Positions 16,433-23,670 of a DNA stretch of 64,000 bases are shown piece by piece. Source of the stretch: Streptomyces sp. NBC_01275 (GTDB lineage Bacteria; Actinomycetota; Actinomycetes; Streptomycetales; Streptomycetaceae). Under the pieces are notes generated by a model. It saw nothing but the letters and a program-made list of their open reading frames with translations, was not told the DNA's origin and did no database searches. Every line of letters begins with the position of its first letter. The first letter of the stretch is position 1. A program made the translations under genes and the position numbers. The stretch spans positions 4,836,001 through 4,900,000 of the forward strand of contig NZ_JAPEOZ010000001.1 in NCBI RefSeq assembly GCF_026340655.1, read 5' to 3'.

Positions 16433-17871
16433 GGGCGGACCACCTGGGTCATCTCGGCGTCGGGGTTGGCGGCGGGGGCGGGCGCCGGGCGGCGCGCGGT
16501 GTCGCTGATTCTGATGAGGATGCCGATCAGCGCCCAGTTGGCGATGACGGAGGAGCCGCCGTAGGCCAGGAACGGCATCGTCATACCGGTGAGCGGGATG
16601 AGGCCCATCACACCGCCGGCGACGACGAACACCTGGAGGGCGAAGGCGCCGGAGAGGCCGATGGCGAGCAGCTTGCCGAAGGGGTCGCGGGCGGCGAGGG
16701 CGGTGCGCACGCCGCGCTCGACGATCAGGCCGTACAGCAGCAGCAGGGCCATCAGACCGGCCAGGCCCAGCTCCTCGCCGAAGGTGGCGAGGATGAAGTC
16801 GGAGTTGGCGGCGAACTTGATCAGCTCGGAGTGGCCCTGGCCCCAGCCGGTGCCGAGGGTGCCGCCGGAGCCGAAGGCCCACAGGGCCTCCATCGCCTGC
16901 TCGGAGTGGCCGACGACCTGGTCCTGCGAGAGCTTGTACTCCTTCATCGGGTCGAGCCAGGCCTGGACGCGCTGCTGGACGTGCGGTTCGAAGCTGGCCA
17001 CGCCGACCGCGCCGGCCGCCGACATCAGCATGCCGAAGACGATCCAGCTGGTCCGCTCGGTGGCGACGTACAGCATGATGACGAACATGCCGAAGAACAG
17101 CAGCGACGTTCCGAGGTCGGTCTCGAAGACCAGGATCAGGATCGAGATGAACCAGACGACCAGGATCGGGCCGAGGTCGCGGCCGCGCGGCAGGTAGAGG
17201 CCGAGGAAGCGGCGGCTGGCCAGGGCGAGCGCGTCGCGCTTCACCATCAGATAGCCGGCGAAGAAGATCGCCAGGACGATCTTGGCGAACTCGCCGGGCT
17301 GGATGGAGAAGCCCGCGACGGAGATCCAGATCTTCGCGCCGTAGATGTTCTGGCCGAGGCCCGGCACCAGCGGCAGCAGCAGCAGGAACAGGGCGCCGAC
17401 CATCGAGATGTAGGTGTAGCGCTGCAGGACGCGGTGGTCCTTGAGGAAGATCAGCACCACGATGAAGAGCGCGATGCCCAGCGCCGTGTACATCAGCTGC
17501 CGGGGCGCGGCCGTGCCCGCCTGCTCGATCCGCTGGAGCAGCTTGGACTGGTCCAGCCGCCAGATGGCGACCAGCCCGAGCCCGTTGAGCAGGGTGGCCA
17601 GCGGCAGCAGCAATGGGTCGGCGTACGGCGCGAACTTGCGTACGACGAGATGGGCGACGCCGGCCAGCAGGCCGAGGCCGAGGCCGTAGCTCAGCAGGCC
17701 GGACGGCACCTGATCGTTGATCGCGAGGCCCACGTTGGCGTAGGCGAAGACCGGGATCAGGACGGCGAACACCAGGAGCGCGAGCTCGGTGTTGCGCCGG
17801 CTCGGCGTGCCGATCGAGCCGATCGTGGACGTGTGATGCGTCGGCGTGGGCGACGTGTTCGTACTGCTCAT
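16429..17871 (-). CDS. SEDS-family peptidoglycan polymerase (FtsW/RodA type)
   Basis: 480 aa with about ten to twelve membrane segments. SEDS signatures are visible: GLGLVAIWRLDQ near the start, a central Lys-containing SIQPGEFAKI stretch, and the C-terminal MGLIPLTGMTMPFLAYGGSS motif. It polymerises lipid II into glycan strands. It is often labelled ftsW at this locus but is better called RodA/FtsW-like, since true division ftsW lies with the dcw cluster. It is upstream of and overlapping pbpA. Confidence 0.95.
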   Translation of the reverse strand: MSSTNTSPTPTHHTSTIGSIGTPSRRNTELALLVFAVLIPVFAYANVGLAINDQVPSGLLSYGLGLGLLAGVAHLVVRKFAPYADPLLLPLATLLNGLGLVAIWRLDQSKLLQRIEQAGTAAPRQLMYTALGIALFIVVLIFLKDHRVLQRYTYISMVGALFLLLLPLVPGLGQNIYGAKIWISVAGFSIQPGEFAKIVLAIFFAGYLMVKRDALALASRRFLGLYLPRGRDLGPILVVWFISILILVFETDLGTSLLFFGMFVIMLYVATERTSWIVFGMLMSAAGAVGVASFEPHVQQRVQAWLDPMKEYKLSQDQVVGHSEQAMEALWAFGSGGTLGTGWGQGHSELIKFAANSDFILATFGEELGLAGLMALLLLYGLIVERGVRTALAARDPFGKLLAIGLSGAFALQVFVVAGGVMGLIPLTGMTMPFLAYGGSSVIANWALIGILIRISDTARRPAPAPAANPDAEMTQVVRP

Positions 17872-17898
17872 CGTGTGACAGGGCCTCTCACGGCTTGC

Positions 17899-19446
17899 CT
17901 ACTGCTCACCGCACCGCGAGACGACCTTCTGCTCTTCCTCCGAGAGAGTGGGGCCGGGGCTGGGAGTGGCGGTCGCGGACGTGGACGGGGACTGCGAACC
18001 CTGCGGGGTCGGGCTCGGTGATGCCTTGGACGTGAGGGATGTGGTGACGGTTCCCGTGGTCGGTGTGGCCTTGCCCGCGGGGGTCTTGGAGCCGGCCGAG
18101 GACTTGGTCGCGTCGGTCTTGGGCGCGTTGGCGTCCGTCTGCTTCTTGCACGCGGACGCCTGCACGGCCAGTTCGTCGATCTTCTTTCGGGCGCTGCTCA
18201 GGCTGCCTTCGGCGATGGTCGCCTGGACCTGCTTCTGCTGGTACTGCGGGAGGTACTTGAGTTCGATCTCGGGGTGGTCCTTCTCGACCTTCGACAGCGA
18301 CACCCAGGCCAGGTCCTGGCTGATGCCCCGGTACAGCGCGACGTGCTCGCCGCTGGTGCCGACGTAGTACTGCGTCTGCGTCCAGCGCCAGCCGCCGTAC
18401 AGGCCGCCGCCGATGACGGCGAGGGCGAGCAGGCTGTAGGCGGACCGCTTGAGCCATCTGCGGCCCGTGCGGGGCTTGACGAAGTCGTCGTCGGTGTAGT
18501 CGAGGGAGCCCGCGAAGCCGCCGGTGGGGATGAAGCCGGTGACGTCGCCGGAGCCGGGCGGGCCGAACTCGCCGCCGCCGCCGTGGCCGCGCCGGCCGAG
18601 CCCGGAGGCGCGTCCGGCGGGGGTCTGCATGATGCCGTTGTCGTGCAGCTGGAGCTGGTTCTCGGCGACCGCGCCGACCACGACCGGGACGTCGGACAGC
18701 TGCCCGGCGAGGGTGTCGCCGGTGTCCAGGTCCAGGACGTCGGCGACGATGACGGTGATGTTGTCGGGGCCGCCGCCGCGCAGCGCGAGCTGGATGAGCT
18801 CGCCCACGGTCTCCTGCGGGCCCTGGTAGCTGGCGAGGGTGTCTTCCAGCGTCTGGTGGGAGACGACGCCGGAGAGGCCGTCGGAGCAGATCAGATAGCG
18901 GTCGCCGGCCCGCACCTCGCGGATCGAGAGGTCCGGCTCGACGTGTTCGCCGCTGCCCAGCGCCCTCATCAGCAGGGACCGTTGGGGGTGGGTGGTGGCT
19001 TCTTCCTCGGTGATCCGGCCCTCGTCGACGAGCCGCTGCACCCAGGTGTGGTCCTGGGTGATCTGGGTCAGGACGCCGTCGCGCAGCAGATACGCGCGCG
19101 AGTCGCCGACGTGCACCAAGCCCAGGCGCTGGCCCGTCCACAGCAGGGCGGTCAGGGTGGTTCCCATGCCCTCGAGCTGGGGGTCCTCCTCGACCAGGGC
19201 GCGCAGCTGGTCGTTGGCGCGCTGGACGGCGGTGCCGAGCGAGGTGAGGACGTCGGAGCCGGGCACGTCGTCGTCGAGAGCGACGATGGTGGAGATGGCC
19301 TCGGAGGAGGCGACCTCTCCGGCGGCGGCGCCGCCCATGCCGTCGGCGATGGCGAGCAGGCGGGGACCGGCGTAACCCGAGTCCTCGTTGCCCTCCCGGA
19401 TCATGCCCTTGTGCGATCCGGCGGCGAAACGCAGTGACAGACTCAT
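17899..19446 (-). CDS. PP2C-family Ser/Thr protein phosphatase, membrane anchored
   Basis: 515 aa. Catalytic domain at ~1-235 with the metal-binding motifs GNEDSGYAG, ADGMGGAAAGE, VGDSRAYLL and GGGPDNITVI. A linker, one membrane segment (~310-330), and an extracellular region with Ser/Thr/Pro-rich tail follow. It dephosphorylates targets of the PknB-type kinase (the PstP role). ATG 19446 has GAGGTG upstream. An earlier in-frame start would extend it by 19 residues without a good ribosome site. Confidence 0.95.
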   Translation of the reverse strand: MSLSLRFAAGSHKGMIREGNEDSGYAGPRLLAIADGMGGAAAGEVASSEAISTIVALDDDVPGSDVLTSLGTAVQRANDQLRALVEEDPQLEGMGTTLTALLWTGQRLGLVHVGDSRAYLLRDGVLTQITQDHTWVQRLVDEGRITEEEATTHPQRSLLMRALGSGEHVEPDLSIREVRAGDRYLICSDGLSGVVSHQTLEDTLASYQGPQETVGELIQLALRGGGPDNITVIVADVLDLDTGDTLAGQLSDVPVVVGAVAENQLQLHDNGIMQTPAGRASGLGRRGHGGGGEFGPPGSGDVTGFIPTGGFAGSLDYTDDDFVKPRTGRRWLKRSAYSLLALAVIGGGLYGGWRWTQTQYYVGTSGEHVALYRGISQDLAWVSLSKVEKDHPEIELKYLPQYQQKQVQATIAEGSLSSARKKIDELAVQASACKKQTDANAPKTDATKSSAGSKTPAGKATPTTGTVTTSLTSKASPSPTPQGSQSPSTSATATPSPGPTLSEEEQKVVSRCGEQ

Positions 19447-19586
19447 GCGCACCTCGCCCGTCGGCCCCGGGTACAGCCGGTCGTGTCGAGCCACACTGCC
19501 CACCCTCCGGTCGGGAGCACGCCGGGGCCCGGGGTGCCGGCCGCCGCCGCGTGCTCGCTCCGCTCGCGCTCACTCATGATGTAGCA

Positions 19587-20105
19587 CTACTTCCGCAGCT
19601 CGATGACGGTCTTGCCGATGCGGATCGGCGCGCCCAGCGGGATCGGTGTGGGGGTCGTCAGCCGCGTTCGGTCGAGGTACGTGCCGTTGGTGGAGCCCAG
19701 GTCCTCGACGATCCACTGGCCGTCGCGGTCCGGGTAGATCCTGGCATGGCGGCTGGAGGCGTAGTCGTCGTCCAGCACGATCGTGCTGTCGTGCGCGCGG
19801 CCCAGGGTGATGGTCTGGCCCTGGAGCGCGACGGTCGTGCCCGTGAGGATGCCCTCGGACACGACCAGCTTCGTCGGGGCGTTACGGCCGCGGCGGCCGC
19901 CGGCGGCGGCGGCCTGCTGGCGTTGCTGCGGGGGCGCCTGCTGGCGCTGGGCCTGCTGCGGACGTCCCGCTTCCCGCCGCGAGCCGCGCTGAGTGACGCG
20001 CGTTCCGAAGAGGTCGCTGCGGATGACCTGCACGGCCACGATCACGAACAGCCACAGTACGGCCAAGAAACCCAGCCGCATGACCGTGAGGGTCAGCTCT
20101 GACAT
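19587..20105 (-). CDS. fhaB: FHA-domain membrane protein (FhaB/FipA type)
   Basis: 172 aa. One N-terminal membrane segment (~5-27), a Gln/Arg-rich linker (QAQRQQAPPQQRQQAAAAGG), then an FHA domain (~75-165) with GRAHDSTIVLDDDYASSRHA and DLGSTNGTYLD, the phosphothreonine-binding loops. It recruits phosphorylated partners of the cell-wall machinery. It sits between fhaA and the phosphatase on the minus strand. Confidence 0.95.
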   Translation of the reverse strand: MSELTLTVMRLGFLAVLWLFVIVAVQVIRSDLFGTRVTQRGSRREAGRPQQAQRQQAPPQQRQQAAAAGGRRGRNAPTKLVVSEGILTGTTVALQGQTITLGRAHDSTIVLDDDYASSRHARIYPDRDGQWIVEDLGSTNGTYLDRTRLTTPTPIPLGAPIRIGKTVIELRK

Positions 20106-20115
20106 TGCCCCCGCT

Positions 20116-20985
20116 TCACCCTTCGGCTTGCCTATAGATAACGGTGGTGCTGCCCACGACGATCCGCGAGCCGTCGCGGAGCGTAGCGCGGGTGGTGTGC
20201 TGTCCGTCCACCACGATGCCGTTGGTGGAGCCGAGATCCTGGACAGTCGAGGGCGAACCGGTCCGGATCTCGAGGTGCCGGCGGGACACGCCGGGGTCGT
20301 CGATCCGTACGTCGGCCTCGGTGGAGCGGCCCAGCACGAGTGTGGCGCGGGAGATCTGATGGCGGGCGCCGTTGATCTCGATCCAGTGCCGGGTGCGCGA
20401 TCCGGGCTGCGGTGCGCCGGCCAGCCCGCCGCCTGCCGCGCCGGGGCGCTGGGCGCCCGCGGTGGGCGGGTAGCCGTAGCCGCCGGGTCGGGCGCCGGGC
20501 GGCGGTGCGGCAGGCATGGGCGGAGCGCCGCCCGCGCCGGCGGGCGGATAGCCGTAGCCGCCGGGGCGCTGACCGCCGGCGGGCGCGCGCTCGGGCGCCT
20601 GCTGGTCGGTGGTGGAGGCGAGCGTGCGGCTGCGCACCCGGTACAGGCCGGTGTCGAGGTCGTCGGCCTTCTCCAGGTTGACCTTGATCGGTCCCATGAA
20701 GGTGTAACGCTGCTGCTTGGCGTAGTCGCGCACCATGCCGGCGAGCTCGTCGCCGAGCTGGCCGGAGTAGGGGCTGAGGCGCTCGTGGTCCGGCGCGCTC
20801 AGCTCCACGATGAAGTCGTTGGGGACGACCGTGCGGTCGCGGTTCCAGATCGTCGCGTTGTTGTCGCACTCGCGCTGGAGCGCTCCCGCGATCTCGACGG
20901 GCTGGACCTCGGACTTGAAGACCTTGGCGAAGGTGCCGTTGACCAGACCCTCGAGACGCTGCTCGAATTTCTTCAGGACTCCCAT
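20116..20985 (-). CDS. fhaA: FhaA: DUF3662 plus FHA domain protein
   Basis: 289 aa. N-terminal DUF3662 domain (~1-120: MGVLKKFEQRLEGLVNGTFA, VQPVEIAGALQRECD). A Pro/Gly/Tyr-rich linker has repeats GYGYPP. The C-terminal FHA domain (~200-285) has LGRSTEADVRIDDPGVSRRH and DLGSTNGIVVDG. In mycobacteria FhaA binds the phosphorylated pseudokinase MviN, tying kinase signalling to peptidoglycan precursor flow. It is the first gene of the operon; GAGGTGCCCC precedes the ATG. Confidence 0.96.
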   Translation of the reverse strand: MGVLKKFEQRLEGLVNGTFAKVFKSEVQPVEIAGALQRECDNNATIWNRDRTVVPNDFIVELSAPDHERLSPYSGQLGDELAGMVRDYAKQQRYTFMGPIKVNLEKADDLDTGLYRVRSRTLASTTDQQAPERAPAGGQRPGGYGYPPAGAGGAPPMPAAPPPGARPGGYGYPPTAGAQRPGAAGGGLAGAPQPGSRTRHWIEINGARHQISRATLVLGRSTEADVRIDDPGVSRRHLEIRTGSPSTVQDLGSTNGIVVDGQHTTRATLRDGSRIVVGSTTVIYRQAEG

Positions 20986-21424
20986 GGGGCACCTCCTCTG
21001 TCGTGACTTGCGTCCCGCGTGCTGCTGCTTGCCGTCGTGCCGCTTACCGTGCTGCCGCTTACCTGGTACTGCTTACTGATCGTATCCACGCGCGGGTGAA
21101 TCGGCTGGTTCCCCCTGTCGGCCCCGTCGGGCTTCTGCCCAGGATCGTAGAGGCGGCAGAGGACCAGTGTCCCGCACCTGACTGTGGACCTTGCCCTGCT
21201 CCTGGGGAGACGGCCGCCATAGGTACGAGGTTGATACGTGAACCGGTCGTCGCCGAGACGCAGGGGGTCGCCGGCGGCTCTGCGGCGTGCCTCCGACGTG
21301 CCTCCTCCCGTGTCCTCTGCCCTGCCATAAGGGATGTGAACGCACCCTGGACCGCGTGCTAATGTTCTGCATGTCGGAAGGCGCGCCGGGCCGAAAAGCC
21401 CACAAGCCGGAGGACACACCCAAT
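20986..21424. other. 439-bp gap between fhaA and tRNA-Leu
   Basis: No convincing gene. It must contain the promoter of the minus-strand fhaA operon and that of tRNA-Leu. The first ~80 bp have short GCTGCCGCTTAC-like repeats (21030-21075). TAATGT (21360-21365) is a possible -10 for the tRNA with TGTGAA about 19 bp upstream. Nothing else is recognisable. Confidence 0.6.
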
Positions 21425-21511
21425 GCGCGGGTGGCGGAATAGGCAGACGCGCTGGATTCAGGTTCCAGTGCCCGAAAGGGCGTGGGGGTTCAACTCCCCC
21501 CTCGCGCACCA
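21425..21511 (+). tRNA. tRNA-Leu (CAG)
   Basis: Class II tRNA of 87 nt including an encoded CCA. Acceptor GCGCGGG pairs with CTCGCGC (one G-U). The anticodon stem CTGGA/TCCAG surrounds loop TTCAGGT (anticodon CAG). The long variable arm GCCCGAAAGGGC and T loop GTTCAACTC confirm Leu type. Confidence 0.97.
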
Positions 21512-21514
21512 GCC

Positions 21515-21547
21515 GGAAGCCCCCAGGTCTCAGACCTGGGGGCTTCC
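21515..21547 (+). terminator. Hairpin after tRNA-Leu
   Basis: GGAAGCCCCCAGGTCT / AGACCTGGGGGCTTCC is a near-perfect 14-16 bp stem starting four bases after the CCA. There is no T-run, as is common for Streptomyces terminators. Confidence 0.85.
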
Positions 21548-21620
21548 GCATGTCTGCCCTGTAAGGGTTCCTGTGAGGAACGTCTCAGGGTCAGAGGCGG
21601 TTCCTGGCCGGGTTTTGGCT

Positions 21621-21741
21621 GGTCCTTCGCCGGTCCGCTGACGGTCCGTTGTCGGTCCTGCGCCGGTCTGCTGACGGTCTGCTGCAAGTCCGCTGCCGGT
21701 CTGCTGCCGGTCCGCTGCCGGTCTGCTGCCGGTCCGCAAAG
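21621..21741. repeat. Eleven 11-bp tandem repeats upstream of the sensor kinase
   Basis: The unit GGTCYGCTGCC is repeated head-to-tail for 121 bp: ten units plus a diverged last copy, with a strict 11-bp register despite substitutions. The unit is close to one helical turn, so the same base pattern recurs on one face. It lies between the tRNA-Leu terminator and the GGTGTAGC palindrome. It is neither coding nor CRISPR-like (no spacers). Confidence 0.9.
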
Positions 21742-21761
21742 GGGGCCGCTCGTCGATCGAC

Positions 21762-21779
21762 GGTGTAGCCGGCTACACC
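21762..21779. promoter_or_regulatory. Perfect 18-bp palindrome GGTGTAGCCGGCTACACC (operator candidate)
   Basis: A perfect inverted repeat 58 bp before the sensor-kinase start. Nearly the same sequence recurs at 26027-26044 beside the MMPL gene, so both promoters probably share a regulator. The likely regulator is the response regulator now missing next to the kinase. Confidence 0.7.
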
Positions 21780-21837
21780 ACGCGCGCGGTGGTCTGCTAC
21801 CCCGCGTCTGCGCAGGGCGCGACCTAGCGTGGGACAC

Positions 21838-23121
21838 ATGGGGAAAACACTCCGGCAGGCTGGGCGAGCCACGGGCCGGCTGGCCCTCGCCGCGCTGATG
21901 ACCTTCGGCACGTATCTGTTCGTCACCGTGCTGCTGATCGCGGCCATCGGCACGCTCGCCGTCGTCGGCGCGTGGCTGCTGCCCGAGGCGGTGCTGCTGA
22001 TACGCCGCATCGCCGGCGCCAAACGCCATCAGGTCGCCGCCTGGACGGGCCGGGAGATCCCCGAGGCCTACGAACCGCTCACCGGCACCGTGCGCACCCG
22101 CCTGCGCATCGCCGTCCGCGACCCCGGAACCCTCGCCGACCTTCGCTGGATGGCCGCCCACTACGTCTACGGCTGGCTGGTGCTGCTCGCGCTGCCGCTG
22201 TGGCCGGCCGCGCTGCTCGTCGACGGCGTACGGTGCGGACTGCTGCGCCGCGCTCCGCTGGTCCTGCCGCTGATCGTCCGGCTCGCCGACACCGAGGCCC
22301 GCTGGTCCGCCGCGCTGCTCGCGCCCTCCCCCAAGGCGCGGCTCGCCGCCCGGGTCCGGGCGCTCACCGAGACCCGCGCCGACGCGATCGCCGCGCACGG
22401 CGCCGAGCTGCGCCGCATCGAACGCGACCTGCACGACGGGGCCCAGGCCCACCTGGTCGCCCTGTCCATGCGGATCGGGCTCGCCCAGCGGGCCTTCGAC
22501 CGGGACCCGGACACCGCGCGCCGGCTGATGGGCGACGCCCAGGACCAGGCCGAACAGGCACTGACGGAACTGCGTCACGTCGTACGCGGCATCCACCCGC
22601 CGATCCTCACCGACCGCGGCCTCGTCGGCGCGGTACGGGCGCTGGCGGCGAGCAGCGGACTGGATGTCACGGTGCGGGTGGAGGGGCTTGAGGACGGGTG
22701 GGGGGCCGTGGGCGCGGGTGGTTCCGGCGGTTCTTCGGGGGGTTCGGGGAGTGGGGGTGGTTCTGGCGGTTCTGGGGGATCCGGGGCTTCGGGAGGATCC
22801 GGGGCTTCGGGGGGATCCGGGTCGGTCGGGCTTAGGGCGCCCGCCGCCGTGGAGGCCGCCGCCTACTTCGCCGTGGCCGAGGCGCTGACCAACGTCGCCA
22901 AGCACAGTGGGTCGCCGCGGGCGACGGTGGAGCTGGAGCGGCTGCGCGCCGGGCTGCGGGCCGTCGTGTCGGACGAGGGGCTCGGGGGCGCGGACGACGG
23001 GGAAGGGTCCGGGCTGCTGGGGATCCGGCGGCGGGTGGCCGCGCTGGACGGCGTGGTGAGTGTGAGCAGTCCCGGCGGGGGGCCGACCAGGATCGTCGTG
23101 GAGCTGCCGTGCGTGTGGTGA
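21838..23121 (+). CDS. Two-component sensor histidine kinase (NarL-type, HisKA_3)
   Basis: 427 aa from ATG 21838. Membrane segments lie at ~12-55 and ~105-130 with little outside loop. The H-box is RIERDLHDGAQAHLVALSMR (~His 201) and the N-box AEALTNVAKHSG (~347); a G-box region is GSGLLGIRRRV. A Gly/Ser-rich insertion of about 40 residues (~291-334), made partly by 18-bp DNA repeats with GGATCC, interrupts the start of the ATPase domain. TAGCGT at 21825-21830, 7 nt before the ATG, suggests a leaderless transcript. GTG 21829 is an alternative start. No response regulator follows. Confidence 0.92.
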   Translation: MGKTLRQAGRATGRLALAALMTFGTYLFVTVLLIAAIGTLAVVGAWLLPEAVLLIRRIAGAKRHQVAAWTGREIPEAYEPLTGTVRTRLRIAVRDPGTLADLRWMAAHYVYGWLVLLALPLWPAALLVDGVRCGLLRRAPLVLPLIVRLADTEARWSAALLAPSPKARLAARVRALTETRADAIAAHGAELRRIERDLHDGAQAHLVALSMRIGLAQRAFDRDPDTARRLMGDAQDQAEQALTELRHVVRGIHPPILTDRGLVGAVRALAASSGLDVTVRVEGLEDGWGAVGAGGSGGSSGGSGSGGGSGGSGGSGASGGSGASGGSGSVGLRAPAAVEAAAYFAVAEALTNVAKHSGSPRATVELERLRAGLRAVVSDEGLGGADDGEGSGLLGIRRRVAALDGVVSVSSPGGGPTRIVVELPCVW

Positions 23122-23138
23122 CCGACTGGGGGTGGTGA
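23109..23138 (+). pseudogene. Start remnant of a deleted response regulator
   Basis: Overlapping the kinase stop, GTG 23109 opens a nine-codon frame MRVVTDWGW. NarL-type regulators paired with such kinases typically overlap the kinase gene here and begin MRVV(I/L)AED. After MRVV the similarity stops and a short direct repeat (gtgaccgactgggggtg, twice at 23118-23152) begins. This is inferred to be a deletion scar; it cannot be proven from this sequence alone. Confidence 0.5.
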
Positions 23139-23474
23139 CCGACTGGGGGTGGGGAGGGCGCGGGAGAGCGCGGAGGGTGCGGGAGCGGAGGGGAGTGTGG
23201 GAGAGGGAGGTCGCGGTGGGAGCGGCGGCTGGGGGGCTGGGGGCTTGAGGGCTTGCGGGCTGAGGTTGGAGCGCTGGGGGGTTGCGGGTTGGGGCCGGAG
23301 ACCTGGAGGGGGTAAGGCTGGGGGCTGGGGGCTGGAAGTGGAGGCCCTGGAGGTGCTGGAGGTCCCGGAGGCATGAGGCCTGAAGGCCTGAGGCGTGGGG
23401 TGTGAGGCATGTGGCGTGAGGCGTGGGACGCCTGGAGGCCCGTTGGCCCGTTGGCCCGGAGGCCCGGTGGGCGT

Positions 23475-23488
23475 GTTTCACGTGAAAC
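23475..23488. other. parS site (perfect)
   Basis: GTTTCACGTGAAAC, a perfect 14-bp palindrome (16 bp with flanking T/A), is the ParB-binding centromere element of Streptomyces. It is intergenic, between the sensor kinase and MMPL genes. Confidence 0.95.
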
Positions 23489-23498
23489 ATGTGCGAAG

Positions 23499-23584
23499 CC
23501 CGCGGGCCCGGCGGCGGAGTCAGGGGAACTCCTGCCGTCGGGCCCGCGGGTTGCGCCGTATCCAGTCCCCACGGGATACGGCGC
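23499..23584. terminator. Two tandem hairpins between parS and mmpL
   Basis: First stem: CCCGCGGGCCCG-GCGGCGGAGT (23499-23520) against ACTCCTGCCGTCGGGCCCGCGGG (23528-23550), with a few mismatches. Second stem: GCGCCGTATCC (23553-23563) against GGATACGGCGC (23574-23584). They lie past the 3' end of the minus-strand mmpL gene and may terminate it. Confidence 0.65.
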
Positions 23585-23670
23585 CGGCGGGGCCGCTGCC
23601 CTGAGCGCGGCCCCGGTCTGGGGTGCCGCCCCGGTCCGAGGCACCGTCCTGGTGTTGTCCGGGGAGGGGC

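Larger units (their letters stand above)
23122..23670. other. 549-bp low-complexity G-rich gap
   Basis: No gene. The first ~340 bp are G-runs and simple repeats on the plus strand (GGGGGCTGGGGGCTGG-like, CCTGAGGCGTGGGG-like) with no stable codon pattern. A perfect parS site and two hairpins fill the remainder. It occupies the position where a response regulator gene would be expected. Confidence 0.75.

Noticed and set aside
21621..21741. CRISPR array
   Set aside because: Units are 11 bp, contiguous, with no spacers and no cas genes.
23149..23376. Small gene in the low-complexity gap
   Set aside because: Product is Gly-rich low complexity without start signal or family pattern.
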